A stretch of 64,000 bases of DNA, from positions 175,680,556-175,744,555 of the forward strand of contig CP136067.1 in the NCBI GenBank assembly GCA_032622095.1, given 5' to 3'. Shown here one piece after another: positions 23,831 through 34,859 of this stretch. The notes beneath the pieces were generated by a model. It did not search any database. It worked only from the letters and a program-made list of their open reading frames with translations, and had not been told where the DNA came from. The position numbers and the translations under genes are program-made. Numbering within the stretch: the first letter of the stretch is position 1; each line of letters opens with the position of its first letter. This stretch comes from Siphonodentalium dalli. Lineage: Eukaryota > Mollusca > Scaphopoda > Gadilida > Siphonodentaliidae.

Positions 23831-26760
23831 AAACATTTATCATGGTCAGTGTATGTATTTTAAAACACAGGACAAGTTAGATTACATCATTTAATTGATA
23901 TTCTAGTTAAAATAGTCTGTGAAACTACTTTAAAACCACATGTTATGCACCCTGTTTTGCCAACTAAACTATGAAATATAGATATGTTATTTGTTTTATT
24001 ATCAGAGAAAAGCATTCTGCAAAGATATGGCCTTATACATGTTATAAACATGCAAATAGTGGCTTCATTTGGCCTTTCTTCCATCATTTAGAGAGTAAAA
24101 TCTGAAGAAATTCCCTTAGTTTGATATTTATGATCCCATAATCCCATGAAATGGTATTTAAAACCTCAAATGTCAGTATTTCCTATCAGATGGACATATC
24201 AACTAATAAATTAAACATTTCCCATGGTCATTACATGCATTTTAATATACAAGGCAATGTAGAAAACATCATTTGATGGATATTTTACTTAAAATAATCA
24301 GTGGAAACTACATAAAAGCAATATTGTATGCATCCCTGTATAGCCAAATCAAATTAAACTATGGATGTTGTATTGTTTATTTCACCTGAGACATGTATTC
24401 TGTTCAGATATAGCCTTATATATGTTATAAACATGCCAATAATGGCATAATTTAGGCTTTTTTCCCATAATTTAGAGGGTCAAAGCTGAATAAATTCCCT
24501 TATTTAAAATTTGTAAGATGCCAAGCCAGCTGAAATGGTGTATCAAACCTCAAATGGCAGTATTTCTTATCAGATGGACATCTCTACCAATAAATTAAAC
24601 ATTTTTCATGGTCATTGCATGCATTTTAATATACAGGACAAGGCCGAAAACATCATTTGATGGATATTTTACTTAAAATAGTCTGTGGAAACAACCTAAA
24701 AGCCATGTTGTATGCATCCCTGTATAGCCAAATCAAATTAAACTATGGATGTTGTATTGTTTATTTCACCTGAGACATGTATTCTGTTCAGATATAGCCT
24801 TATATATGTTATAAACATGCCAATAATGGCATAATTTAGGCTTTTTTCCCATAATTTAGAGGGTCAAAGCTGAATAAATTCCCTTATTTCAAATTTGTAA
24901 GATGCCAAGCCAGCTGAAATGGTGTATCAAACCTCAAATGGCAGTATTTCTTATCAGATGGACATCTCTACCAATAAATTAAACATTTTTCATGGTCATT
25001 GCATGCATTTTAATATACAGGACAAGGCAGAAAACATCATTTGATGGATATTTTACTTAAAATAGTCTGTGGAAACAACCTAAAAGCCATGTTGTATGCA
25101 TCCCTGTATAGCCAAAACAAATTAAACTATGGATATTGTATTGTTGATTTCATCAGAGACATGTATTCTGTTCAGATATAGCCTTATATATGTTATAAAC
25201 ATGCCAATAATGGCATAATTTAGGCTTTTTTCCCATAATTTAGAGGGTCAAAGCTGAATAAATTCCCTTATTTCAAATTTGTAAGATGCCAAGCCAGCTG
25301 AAATGGTGTATCAAACCTCAAATGGCAGTATTTCTTATCAGATGGACATCTCTACCAATAAATTAAACATTTTTCATGGTCATTGCATGCATTTTAATAT
25401 ACAGGACAAGGCAGAAAACATCATTTGATGGATATTTTACTTAAAATAGTCTGTGGAAACAACCTAAAAGCCATGTTGTATGCATCCCTGTATAGCCAAA
25501 ACAAATTAAACTATGGATATTTTATTGTTGATTTCATCAGAGACATGTATTCTGTTCAGATATAGCCTTATATATGTTATAAACATGCCAATAATGGCAT
25601 AATTTAGGCTTTTTTCCCATAATTTAGAGGGTCAAAGCTGAATAAATTCCCTTATTTCAAATTTGTAAGATGCCAAGCCAGCTGAAATGGTGTATCAAAC
25701 CTCAAATGGCAGTATTTCTTATCAGATGGACATCTCTACCAATAAATTGAACATTTCTCATGGTCACTGCGTGCATTATGCTATATAGGGCAAGGTAGAA
25801 AACATTATTTGATGGATATCTTACTTAAAATAGTCTGTGGAAACTACTTAAAAGCAATATTGTATGCATCCCTCTATAGCCAAATGCAATTAAACTATGG
25901 ATATTTTATGGTGTATTTTATCAGCGACATGTATTCTGTTGAGATATAGCCTTATACATGTCATTAACATGCAAATAGTGGTTTCATTTGGGCTTTCTTC
26001 CATTATTTAGAGAGTCAAATCTGAAGAAATTCCCTTAGTTTGATATTTATGATCCCATAATCCCATGAAATGGTATTTTAAACCTCAATTGTCAGTATTT
26101 CTTATCAGATGGACATATCAACTAATGAATTAAACATTTCCCATGGTCATTACATGCATTTTAATATACAAGGCTATGTAGAAAACATCAATTGATGGAT
26201 ATTTTACTTAAAATAGTCTGTGGAAACTACATAAAACCAATATTGTATGCATCCCTCTATAGCCAAATGCAATTGAACTATTGATATTTTATTGTGCATT
26301 TTATCAGAGACATGTATTCTGTTGAGATATAGCCTTATACATGTTACTAACATGCAAATAGTGGCTTCATTTGGGCTTTCTTCCATAATTTAGAGAGTCA
26401 AAGCTGAATAAATTCCCTTAGGTTTCAAATTTAAAAGATGCCAAGCCAGCTGAAATGGTGTATCAAACTTAAAATGTCAGTATTTCTTATCTGATTGACA
26501 TCTCTACCAATAAATTAAGCATTTCTCATGGCCATTGAATGCATTTTAATATATAGGACAAGGCAGAATACATCACTTGATGGATATTTTACTTAAAATA
26601 CTTTGTGGAAACTAAATAAAAGCCACATTGTATGCTTTCCTATATAGCCAAATGAAATTCAACTATGGATAAATTGGATATTTTATTGTTTGTATCATCA
26701 GAGACATCCATTCTGCTAAGATATAGTCTTTTGTGTGTTATAAACATACAATAGGTGCAT
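23830..26760. repeat. ~384-bp tandem satellite, about eight units
   Basis: The block CATGGTCATTGCATGCATTT recurs at about 23,839, 24,225, 24,608, 24,991, 25,376, 25,759, 26,143 and 26,527, a spacing of 383-386 bases. The middle units are nearly identical while the outer ones are diverged, the pattern expected when unequal exchange homogenises the core. No long open frame spans a unit. Confidence 0.9.
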
Positions 26761-27120
26761 GGCCTCATTGGGCTTGCTTTCATAATACAAGAGAGTCAAC
26801 TCCGAAGAAATACCATCGGTTTGAAATTGGTAGCATCTTCCATCCTTATATAAGAGGGGTATATACCAGCTTGAAGTACCGGTTTAATTAATAGGTTCAA
26901 TGCAAGGGGCCACCAGAGCGGTTTGTCTAGTTCGGGATGGTGTGGCAAACCACCAACTGGAGATTTCAAGGGAGGCCTCCTCAATGGCGACCCACTATAT
27001 TGTGCAAACAAAATTTTATTAAAATTGTATAAAGGTCAGCATGCCCTAAGCGCATTGAGAAATAGATAAAAACACTTACTGACAGATTGCCAATAACAAA
27101 ATTACAGCTGTTGAAACTAT

Positions 27121-27391
27121 TGTTATGTAAACAAAACTGTTACAGTGATTTGTCAACAAATATATAATTCTAGCTGTATTATTAGTTCAAATATTTAACT
27201 ATGAATAACATTTTCAGAATATTTAATCAACAGGTTGGACCTTTTCCAATGTTATGTAAACAAAACTGTTACAGTGAGTGACTTGTCAACAATTATATAA
27301 TCCTATAGCTGTAGTATTACATGTAGTTCAAATATTTAAGTATGAATATGAATTTCAGAATATTTAATCAACAGGTTGGACCTTTTTCAAT
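27121..27391. repeat. Tandem duplication (~130 bp, two copies)
   Basis: Two copies beginning GTTATGTAAACAAAACTGTT and ending CAACAGGTTGGACCTTTT. Confidence 0.85.
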
Positions 27392-27479
27392 GTTTACCAT
27401 AAAATTTTGATCACAATTTTGCTATCGTTGTACTTTTACAGTATTTCTATTACAGCAGTAATTTGTACATAACAATTAA

Positions 27480-27781
27480 TTCTTGGTTTAGAAATATTTT
27501 CTTTAAGTATTTCTTAACTTAGAAAAAAAATCTTGAAACAAGAAATATATATTTAATTTTTGAAGCCATTTTCTTAGTAAGGAAATTTTTTCTTGTTTCA
27601 AGACTAAAATCTATCTTTTTTGAGAAAACTATCTTTTGTTTGGTGGGAGTTTCTTAAATTTTCTTGATGTAGCAGACTTTGGGGGTATATTTCTCAAAAT
27701 AAGATTTATTTTCCTGTTTCAGGAAATAGTTTTTCTTGTTTCAAGATATTTTATCTTATTAAGAAATTATTTTTGGCAGTG
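27480..27781. repeat. Subterminal region, right end of the hAT-type element
   Basis: Dense TTTCTTG / CAAGAAA motifs ending in the terminal inverted repeat TTTTTGGCAGTG. Mirrors 14,487-15,010. Confidence 0.6.
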
Positions 27782-27814
27782 TACAACGAGTATGACTATG
27801 ATTATCCGTGTTGT

Positions 27815-30800
27815 TTATTGAGCACAATCGGGACATCCTTTGTTTTTACAGCGTACATTTTCGGAGTAATTTTTCACCATGGCTATCTGTAAGCGCTTCT
27901 TCAATGTGTGCCTGCTTTGGCAAGCAGAATGGTCTTTTTCCATATTGTTCCGTGTTGTGGGGAAGGCGTGGTGGGGTAGTTTTCCTGACCACTTGGTTCT
28001 AGGGAGTTCTAACAGTACGGGATTCGGGTGTCTTGGGGTTGATTTTGCTCGTTTGTTGTACATGGTTCCAAAAGACGCGGGCAGGCGGTTATAACACCAG
28101 TCATGCATGAAAATTGAGGAATTTAGAGTATGTAAGTCATGTATTTTCAAGATATTCTCTTTTTTAAAGAGTGGATCTGTGTGACTCCTGTACTTCTTAT
28201 TGCATATTATACGCAATGCTCGTTTTTGTAATAGGAATATTCTCTTGACTTCCGGAACATGACCCCATATTTGGATACCATAAACTAAGTGACTTTGAAT
28301 CAGTGCATAGTACAATGTTTTCAATGCTTTACTTGGGAAAAAATGTTTCACCTTATTCATGCAGTAGATTGCATGTGATATTTTCGAGCAGATTACTGAT
28401 ATGTGCTTATTGAATGTCAAGTTCTCATCAATGTGGATGCCTAAAAATTTTGTCGAGGATTCACGCCCAAGATTCCCTATTCGGTTTAGTTCAATGTTAT
28501 TCAGCTTTACTTTCGAAGTATTCCATTTTTTGTCATTGTTTTGTGGGTGTAAAAGCATATAATTGCTTTTATTAATATTTATTGAAAGTTTGTTACAGCA
28601 GCACCAATCGGATACATTGGCTAATTCATTGTTGACATAACTGTATACTAGTTCACCATCTTTACCGCTTGTGAACAGTGTGGTGTCGTCGGCATACGAT
28701 AAAATGTCCATTGTTGTGGAATTTACCATATCGTTCACGTATATTAAAAAAATTATCGGCCCTAAAATTGAGCCTTGGGGGACCCCACAGGATGTATTCA
28801 TTAGGCTAGATGTACTCCCACTATATTCAACGTATTGCCTCCTATCATTCAGATAACTATGGAACCATGACATCGCTACACCCCTGATGCCATAGTGGTC
28901 AAGTTTTGATATTAATATGTTGTGGTCGATCGTAACGAATGCTTTTGATAAATCGATAAATACGGCTAAGGTGGAATCCCGTGTCGGTATATCGTTATTT
29001 TTAACGAGATGATCTAGAAGGTGCATTATCGGATGAAATGTTGAGTGGTTTGGTCTAAATCCATATTGGTGTTTATTTAAGATTTCGTGTTCATTTAGAA
29101 AATCTACAAGTCGTTTTTGTATTATTTTTTCAATCAGTTTAGAGAAAGATGGTAGGATACTAATTGGACGATAGTTTGTTATTTCCTTAGAGTTATTTAT
29201 TTTAGGAATGGGGATTACTTTGGAAATTTTCATTTTCATTGGGAATATTCCCTGTTCAAACGATAAATTAAATATATGTTTAAGTGGTGGGGCTATTATG
29301 AAGATACTCTCTTTCATAAGCGCGGTCGATATTCCGTTGTAATCTTTGCTCATTTTTCCTTTCATAGTATAACAAGTCAATACTATTTCCTGTATCGATG
29401 TAGGTTCAATTTCGAATTCTTTTGTTCGCCTATTTCGAAGGTAATCAGTGAAATTTGCACCATTTTCTGTGTGTATTGAGTCGCTGGTGTTTCGTCCGAT
29501 TGTTGAAAAGTAGTCATTGAATTTTTCGGCTATTATGTTTGGGTCAGATAGCTCTGTATCGTTATCTTTAAAACTCTGAGGGTAGTTACATGATTTTTGA
29601 GTTTTATTGATGGCGTTTTTAAGAATTTTCCATGTGTTTTTTATATCATTTTTATTTTTTTCTAGACTATCGCAATAATAGTTATTCTTACATTTCCTTA
29701 TTATTTTATTATATAGTTGACGATAATTTAAATATGCCATTTTATTTCTTTCTGACGGTACCTTCAGTTTATTAGTGTATAACTCGTGCTTAGTAATGGA
29801 TGATAGGATTAGTCCTCGTGTCATCCATGGTTCGCGCTTTATATACTTTTTGGGTACATTTCGTGATATTAGTGGAAAAGCTAGATCATGCGCGTTCATA
29901 TATATGTCTAAAAACAATTCATATGCCTTATTGGGGGAGTTACAGCTGAGAACTGAGTCGAATTTACATGATTTTAACAAGTTTTTGAAGATATTTACAT
30001 TATTTGGGCTGTAGTTCCTGCACGTGACTTTTTTATGAGAAGGGTTTAAGGGTTTGTGTTTGTTTGATTCGGAGAGGAATATGCCGAAATGATCTGAGAT
30101 GTCGCAGGTGATTATCCCTGTTTGGTGACCGTCTTGTAATTTGTTGGTATATATGTGATCTATTAGGGTAGCAGAGTGTTCAGTCATTCTTGTAGGTTTA
30201 GTTATCATGGGCACGAATCCTCTACTGAAGACATTGTTTATGAAATCGTTAGTTTTTTGATGCGTGTCGAAGTTTAATAGGTCGATGTTGAGGTCTCCTA
30301 TTATGTAAGATTTGGCATTGTTCAATTGTTCTAATATATTATCGAATTTCAACATAAATTTGTCCAAGTCGGCCTTTGGTGCGGTGTTCGGTCTATAAAT
30401 ACATCCTATTATATTGTTATTGTTCGCTCCTCGGTTTATTTCTATAAATAATGTTTCTATTACGTGTGGTATAAATATTGTCAAATCTGGTCTGGGTTTA
30501 TATTGGAGATTCTCCTTTATATAGATACCAATACCACCTCTACCATCGTCGCCGTCAGGTCGAGATTTGAATTCTAAGGGGTGATATCCTGCAAGTGAAA
30601 AATCTGAGGGACTATGCACTTTGAATATTTCAGTTAGAGCGATAACATCAAACAAATTTTCTTCTGTTTGCAAATCACAAAGTAGGTTTTTCAGATCTCC
30701 ATAATTTGCGTTAAGGCTTCTACAATTCAGGCCAAAGATAGAGAATTTTACATTATTAGAGAGAACTTTTTTACCCTGTGTAGGCGAGAAATATTGACAT

Positions 30801-30928
30801 GTATTTTGGTTCCATAGTTGGATGCTGTCTGGATCGAATTCATCTACTTTTATTTGAGACCATTTTGCAGCGAAATCGTGCGCATGTGTATCCCCAACCT
30901 CACTCAAGGTTATGCTATTTGCAGACAT
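27815..30928 (-). CDS. LINE-2 endonuclease-reverse transcriptase, 1037 codons
   Basis: A single uninterrupted frame encodes an APE-type endonuclease and a reverse transcriptase, the enzymes for nicking target DNA and copying the element RNA at that nick. Endonuclease motifs: GLNCRSL (66-72), LTE (98-100), GCIYRPN (175-181), GDLNID (211-216), LIDHIY (255-260), SDH (278-280). RT motifs: NYRPISILPSFSK (585-597), motif A FIDLSKAFVTID (657-668), GVPQGSILGP (715-724), motif C SYADDTTLF (744-752). The C-terminus has CX(7)CPDC. One oddity is Val665 where nearly all relatives, including LINE-1 here, have Asp in AFDT; the catalytic Asp659 and YADD are intact. No separate ORF1 is evident upstream. Clade: CR1/L2/Jockey-like, not resolved. 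An AT-rich leader precedes the Met at 30,928. Confidence 0.92.
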   Translation of the reverse strand: MSANSITLSEVGDTHAHDFAAKWSQIKVDEFDPDSIQLWNQNTCQYFSPTQGKKVLSNNVKFSIFGLNCRSLNANYGDLKNLLCDLQTEENLFDVIALTEIFKVHSPSDFSLAGYHPLEFKSRPDGDDGRGGIGIYIKENLQYKPRPDLTIFIPHVIETLFIEINRGANNNNIIGCIYRPNTAPKADLDKFMLKFDNILEQLNNAKSYIIGDLNIDLLNFDTHQKTNDFINNVFSRGFVPMITKPTRMTEHSATLIDHIYTNKLQDGHQTGIITCDISDHFGIFLSESNKHKPLNPSHKKVTCRNYSPNNVNIFKNLLKSCKFDSVLSCNSPNKAYELFLDIYMNAHDLAFPLISRNVPKKYIKREPWMTRGLILSSITKHELYTNKLKVPSERNKMAYLNYRQLYNKIIRKCKNNYYCDSLEKNKNDIKNTWKILKNAINKTQKSCNYPQSFKDNDTELSDPNIIAEKFNDYFSTIGRNTSDSIHTENGANFTDYLRNRRTKEFEIEPTSIQEIVLTCYTMKGKMSKDYNGISTALMKESIFIIAPPLKHIFNLSFEQGIFPMKMKISKVIPIPKINNSKEITNYRPISILPSFSKLIEKIIQKRLVDFLNEHEILNKHQYGFRPNHSTFHPIMHLLDHLVKNNDIPTRDSTLAVFIDLSKAFVTIDHNILISKLDHYGIRGVAMSWFHSYLNDRRQYVEYSGSTSSLMNTSCGVPQGSILGPIIFLIYVNDMVNSTTMDILSYADDTTLFTSGKDGELVYSYVNNELANVSDWCCCNKLSININKSNYMLLHPQNNDKKWNTSKVKLNNIELNRIGNLGRESSTKFLGIHIDENLTFNKHISVICSKISHAIYCMNKVKHFFPSKALKTLYYALIQSHLVYGIQIWGHVPEVKRIFLLQKRALRIICNKKYRSHTDPLFKKENILKIHDLHTLNSSIFMHDWCYNRLPASFGTMYNKRAKSTPRHPNPVLLELPRTKWSGKLPHHAFPTTRNNMEKDHSACQSRHTLKKRLQIAMVKNYSENVRCKNKGCPDCAQ

Positions 30929-31777
30929 AGTTGAACATTTCTACATTGTTGTAATGTGCGCCCTTGGGTGTCGTCATATGATTATGTCGTGGTGCGGAAG
31001 ATCTGTACTTGTGCGTGGAAACTAATACTAATATCATTTTACTATTATAAATTCAAATTTTGGTGGGATTATATCAATAAATAGTTTATCCGTGAAATGA
31101 TGATGAAAGTGTATATAAGTATAGCATACACGGTGTCAATATATTATCAATTATAGATAATATAGCTGAAACAAGTATTAACAACATACATATAGAAACC
31201 ACAGATTCGTTCATTAAAATGTATAGGTGTATAACACACGCAATTGAACACAGCGGCATATGCATACGGTATTTATACATGATAATCAAGACACACGAAA
31301 CGAATATCTGCATTTTCACTCCATCCACAACATGTATAAACGGAGTCATATTCACCGTGGTGAGAACAGACATCGGAGAAGGGTGCATAAGGGTAGCCTC
31401 CGTCATGAGCGGTAAGTCAAATTTAGCCGTTTAGGAGAAAAAAAGAGTCTCACTTTAACCCATGTGTTAAATTGACTGTTAGTATTACCAAGCAGGTGTC
31501 ATCAAAACAAGTCACCTCACTGATATATAAAATTGGTTCAAACTTTGTTGTGGAATAAATTGATAATATTGTCAAAAATACGACATGAGGTACAGACTAG
31601 TTCTGGCGCTTACTGTAGACATCGTTCTTAAATATTATGCTTGACACGGTTTCGTCATTTAGCGCACGATTTTATCGTGCATCCCAAAAGCAGTGAAGTG
31701 TTACAGACCTGTTGAGCCGGTCGACTGTCGCGATAACTTGCTGTTTAGCATCTTGGAATATATAATATATAATATAT
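30929..31777 (-). other. Presumed LINE-2 5' leader
   Basis: Between the EN-RT start and the resumed fold-back sequence. It includes an AT-rich ORF (31,406-31,086) of hydrophobic, low-information composition that I do not accept as a gene. The TATAATATATAATATATATA run at the far end sits at the inferred target site. Confidence 0.4.
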
Positions 31778-31782
31778 ATAAG

Positions 31783-32769
31783 TACCCCCATATGAAGGAA
31801 GCAAGCCCCCAGGGACCCCTAATTTCTTTCTATGACCATCTAAATTGTATATATCTATGCATATAATTGTGTCCCTTTACTGGAATCTACTAGAACTCCG
31901 GGACGGAGACACATTCATGGGGCACGGATGATGATATGCAATTGGAAATATGTTTTTTATTCAAATTTCGAGTCTATATATAGGCCCACCATATGCGGGA
32001 TGCAGTCCACCAATAACTCATAATTCCCTATATATGACCATGGTAATGCTATATATCTGTGCAGAGATGTCCCCTTACTAAAATTTACTAGAACTCCGGG
32101 GGCAGATATGCTGATAACATGAAAATAGGGGGGTGTTACCAAATTTTAAGTCAATTAGTAAACCATATGAGGAAAGCAAGCCCCCAGGGACCCCTAATTC
32201 CCTTTTTATGACCGTGGATATGTATATATATATGTGCAGGAGATGTCCCGTTAATAAAATATCCTAGAGATCCGGGATGGAGACACACATTCATGTGGGA
32301 CATGGATGCTGATGACATGAAAATAGGTGTTTTTGGGCCAATTTCAAGTAAATAAGTACTGGCACATCAATTATGAGTGAAGCAAGCCCTTGGCGATAAC
32401 CAATGTTTGTGACACAAGCGCCAAAACATGTGCCATTCGTCGCACATTTAGTATTCCATACACATTTCATTGCTTGTGTCGCTTTCGGTGCGCGCCGGAA
32501 CATCCGCTAATGGCGCACTTTTTGTCGCTTTCGGCGCGCGCCGAAACATGCGCTAATATCGCATTTTTTGCCGCTTTCTGCTCGCGCCGAAAGCGCCGAA
32601 AGCGCCGAAAGCGACAAAAAGTGCGGCATTACAGCGCACATTTTGTCGCTTGTGGCGCTAATATCGCACTTTTTGTCGCTTTCGGCGCCGTTACTAATGG
32701 CGCACTTTTTGTCGTTTTCGGCGCGCACCGAGAGCGCCATTAGCAAGTGGCCCTAATAGTATTCCATAG
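31783..32769. repeat. Right arm of the nested fold-back element
   Basis: Carries the reverse complements of the left-arm blocks (AAGCAAGCCCCCAGGGACCC, CATGGATGCTGATGACATGA) and, from 32,480 to 32,745, the mirrored GGCGCGCGCC palindrome array. Ends at CCATAG followed by CCCA. Confidence 0.7.
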
Positions 32770-32770
32770 C

Positions 32771-33005
32771 CCACACCAACTACATGTATAGTAATTATAG
32801 TTATACCCTTCAGTTGAGTATCGTGCTAAACCGAGAAGTAAATTAAAAAAAACTACAAGCATCACATGGTTTGAAACAATTAATTCGTCCACACCAACTA
32901 CATGTATAGTAATTATAGCTCTACCCTTCAGTTGAGTATCGTGCTAAACCGAAATGAAAATTAAAAAAACGACATGTATCACATGGTTTGAAATTTAAGA
33001 TCATT
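32771..33005. repeat. Tandem duplication (~118 bp, two copies)
   Basis: Two adjacent copies starting CCACACCAACTACATGTATA and containing CTTCAGTTGAGTATCGTGCT. They lie immediately outside the fold-back element. Confidence 0.85.
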
Positions 33006-33094
33006 CTCTTTATATCTCATGTTTACACTTTCATTGTATAAGATTGTCCTATTGCATGTGTCGAGCTTTTTATGCCTGTTGATAAACGTAAGTA

Positions 33095-33307
33095 CAGTAA
33101 TGCCCTAAATAATCGACTCCTTAACCACAGTAGAATTATGGGTATTTTTTCAGGATTTAGTCGGAAATATGGCTTGTTGCCATTCATCGGAAAGCTCTCA
33201 GTGAGAGCTTTCCGATGAATGCCAACAAGCCATATTTCCGACTAAATCCTGAAAAATTACCCATAATTCTGCTATGGTTAAGGAGTCTATTATTTAGGGC
33301 ATTACTG
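33095..33307. mobile_element. Hairpin MITE (CAGTAATGCCC family), complete copy
   Basis: A nearly perfect 213-bp palindrome: CAGTAATGCCC… to …GGGCATTACTG, with matching arms throughout and a central stem at CATCGGAAAGCTCTCA. TA flanks both ends. This complete copy defines the family; three partial copies lie at 16.3, 16.7 and 19.4 kb. Confidence 0.88.
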
Positions 33308-33537
33308 TAAGTATACAGTGCGCGAAGAATTGTATGACTGAATGAATGTGGCAGGTGAATATTCCTCCATTGTAATAAACGTAACTGTATATTATCCATC
33401 TTCATGTATTCAAAATGTGTGGTCACAGTATCATGTTACCACCACCGTTTAAGTGTGATCCGAGCGGGTCTAGCTATGCTGCTGATACACATTGGTGCAA
33501 GATTGGTGAAGCATATATACGGTGTACAAAATCCAAT

Positions 33538-33563
33538 ATGGCGGAGAAGCAAGGCCACATAAG
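33538..33563 (+). other. Possible first coding exon (very short, unproven)
   Basis: CCAATATGGCGGAGAAGC gives an ATG in fair context and nine codons (MAEKQGHIR) ending AAG|GTATGT, an excellent splice donor. Upstream is TATA-like sequence at about 33,513. A single short exon cannot be verified without transcripts. Confidence 0.25.
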
Positions 33564-33932
33564 GTATGTTGATTTCAATTTTGATTAGTTATTTGTGATA
33601 ACCATCGTTTTCAGCACGAGCCCTGGTTATACTTAAACAAAATATTTATATCACAGAAAACATAGGCCACTTCGTTCGTTCTGTTGCATTAGCGCGATAA
33701 AACTTGGCTATTTTGTTTTGATTATACGGTGATGTGGCGCAGTGGCTCAATGTACTCACAAAATGTGAGAACATTAAATTGACTATTTTTCAATATTGCG
33801 AGTGAAAATGATCTTTAAAAAAACACACACACACTATTATGACGGTGCAGATATATATAGTGAAATTTTAGATAATAATAACGGTGTAGAGCTGTTTTTT
33901 GGTGACAGCGTAGAATAAATTCGTTGCACAAA
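33564..33932. other. No gene seen
   Basis: AT-rich stretch with a short CA run near 33,825 and no recognisable feature before the module A end at 33,933. Confidence 0.4.
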
Positions 33933-34045
33933 AGTAGTATTGTCTACCCTTTCGGGTAGACGGTTTGACTGCCTAAACCCTAAGCGCCTGTTCCTGTGCC
34001 ATCAGGGGTTACGGGTCACGCCGCGTGGGTGTATATATCGGTGAA

Positions 34046-34660
34046 GGTTATCACCAGAATAGCGCGTGGCGGGTACGACTAGGTCAAGGACAAACAAAAT
34101 ATTTCCGCAACAAGTGGGCCACGGTTATCACGGGAATAGCGCGTGATCGGGGGGCCAGTATGTCTAGGTTATATATAACGATTCGGCTCGGGTTATCACC
34201 ATAATAGCGCATAAACAACGAGCGTATGTCTAAGTCCCGGGCAACCATTCGGCGAAGGTTATCACGAGAATAGCGCGTGACGTGTACGTCTATGTAAAAA
34301 ACAAAATAATTCCACAACAAGCGGGCCAAGGTTATCACTAGAACAACGCGTGAACATAGGTGTGTATGTCTAAGTTATATATATCTATTCGGCCAAGGTT
34401 ATCACCATAATAGCGCTTAAACGACGCGCGTACGTCTAGGTCCCGGGCAAACAAATCGGCGAAGGTTATCATGAGAATAGCGCGTGATCACGGGTGTATA
34501 TATCTAGGTCACGGGTAAACGATATATACCGTAACAAATCGGCGAAGGTTATCACGACATTAGCGCGTGAACGGGGGGCGTATGCGTCTAAGTTATAGAC
34601 AAACAACAATTTCCGCAACAACACGGTCAAAGTGATCACTTGAATATCGCGTGAGCGTCC
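34046..34660. repeat. Dyad-motif array in module A'
   Basis: Same nine-unit array as described for 41,713-42,320, here in the truncated copy and nearly identical to it. Confidence 0.85.
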
Positions 34661-34859
34661 CGGGGTAGTAAACAAGGCGGGTATGAGTATATACTTAGGT
34701 GAAAGTTATCATATCACTCTACAACCTCTCTATATAAAGAGCGACTATACAACGGAACTAATCATAATATCTCAACTTTGTGTGTGGAAAAAAATATATT
34801 ACTATATAAGTGAGTAATAATAATATTATTTATCCTACCTGCTAATCAGAATCCTCTTC

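Larger units (their letters stand above)
14487..27781. mobile_element. 13.3-kb hAT-type non-autonomous element
   Basis: The left end CACTGCCAAAAATATTTTCT and the right end (reverse complement CACTGCCAAAAATAATTTCT) form terminal inverted repeats. The flanks read TACAACTA (14,479-14,486) and TACAACGA (27,782-27,789), an 8-bp duplication with one mismatch, the target-site length typical of hAT transposons. Both ends continue for 300-500 bases as AAGAAA/TTTCTTG-rich subterminal sequence. The interior holds MITEs, a 26-bp minisatellite, G-rich blocks and a ~384-bp satellite, but no hAT transposase. It is therefore either a giant deletion derivative or a small element enlarged by later insertions. 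Confidence 0.65.
13781..31777 (-). mobile_element. LINE-2 (window name), full-length but split by a 13.3-kb insertion
   Basis: Reading on the minus strand, the element has ~850 bases of 5' leader (31,777-30,929), a 1037-codon EN-RT frame, and a 3' UTR that starts at 27,814, is interrupted at 27,782, and resumes at 14,486. It ends at 13,781 with AATAAACTATCCTATCC. The two flanks share ATAAG (13,776-13,780 and 31,778-31,782), a plausible short target duplication, and the sequence outside both flanks is the fold-back element. The continuity of the 3' UTR across the insertion and the matching tail with LINE-1 support this reconstruction. Confidence 0.7.
11885..32769. mobile_element. Fold-back element interrupted by LINE-2 (nested stack)
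   Basis: The termini CTATGGAATACTATAAGGCC (left) and the reverse complement of CTATGGAATACTATTAGGGC (right) are flanked by CCCA on both sides (11,881-11,884 and 32,770-32,773), a 4-bp target duplication. The arms share arrays of GGCGCGCGCCGAAAGCGAC motifs and blocks such as GGGGCTTGCTTCCCTCATAT. Removing LINE-2 (13,781-31,777 plus one ATAAG duplication) leaves an element of about 2.9 kb that folds on itself around ~13.2-13.3 kb. It has no transposase frame; the superfamily is unassigned. Confidence 0.7.

Noticed and set aside
31086-31406. 106-codon hydrophobic minus frame as a membrane protein
   Set aside because: Sits in the LINE-2 leader, low-complexity Ile/Met/Ser-rich composition, no signal or conserved feature.
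32390-32756. Overlapping 60-117 codon frames in the right fold-back arm
   Set aside because: Same palindrome array read in several frames; composition repeats with the DNA unit.
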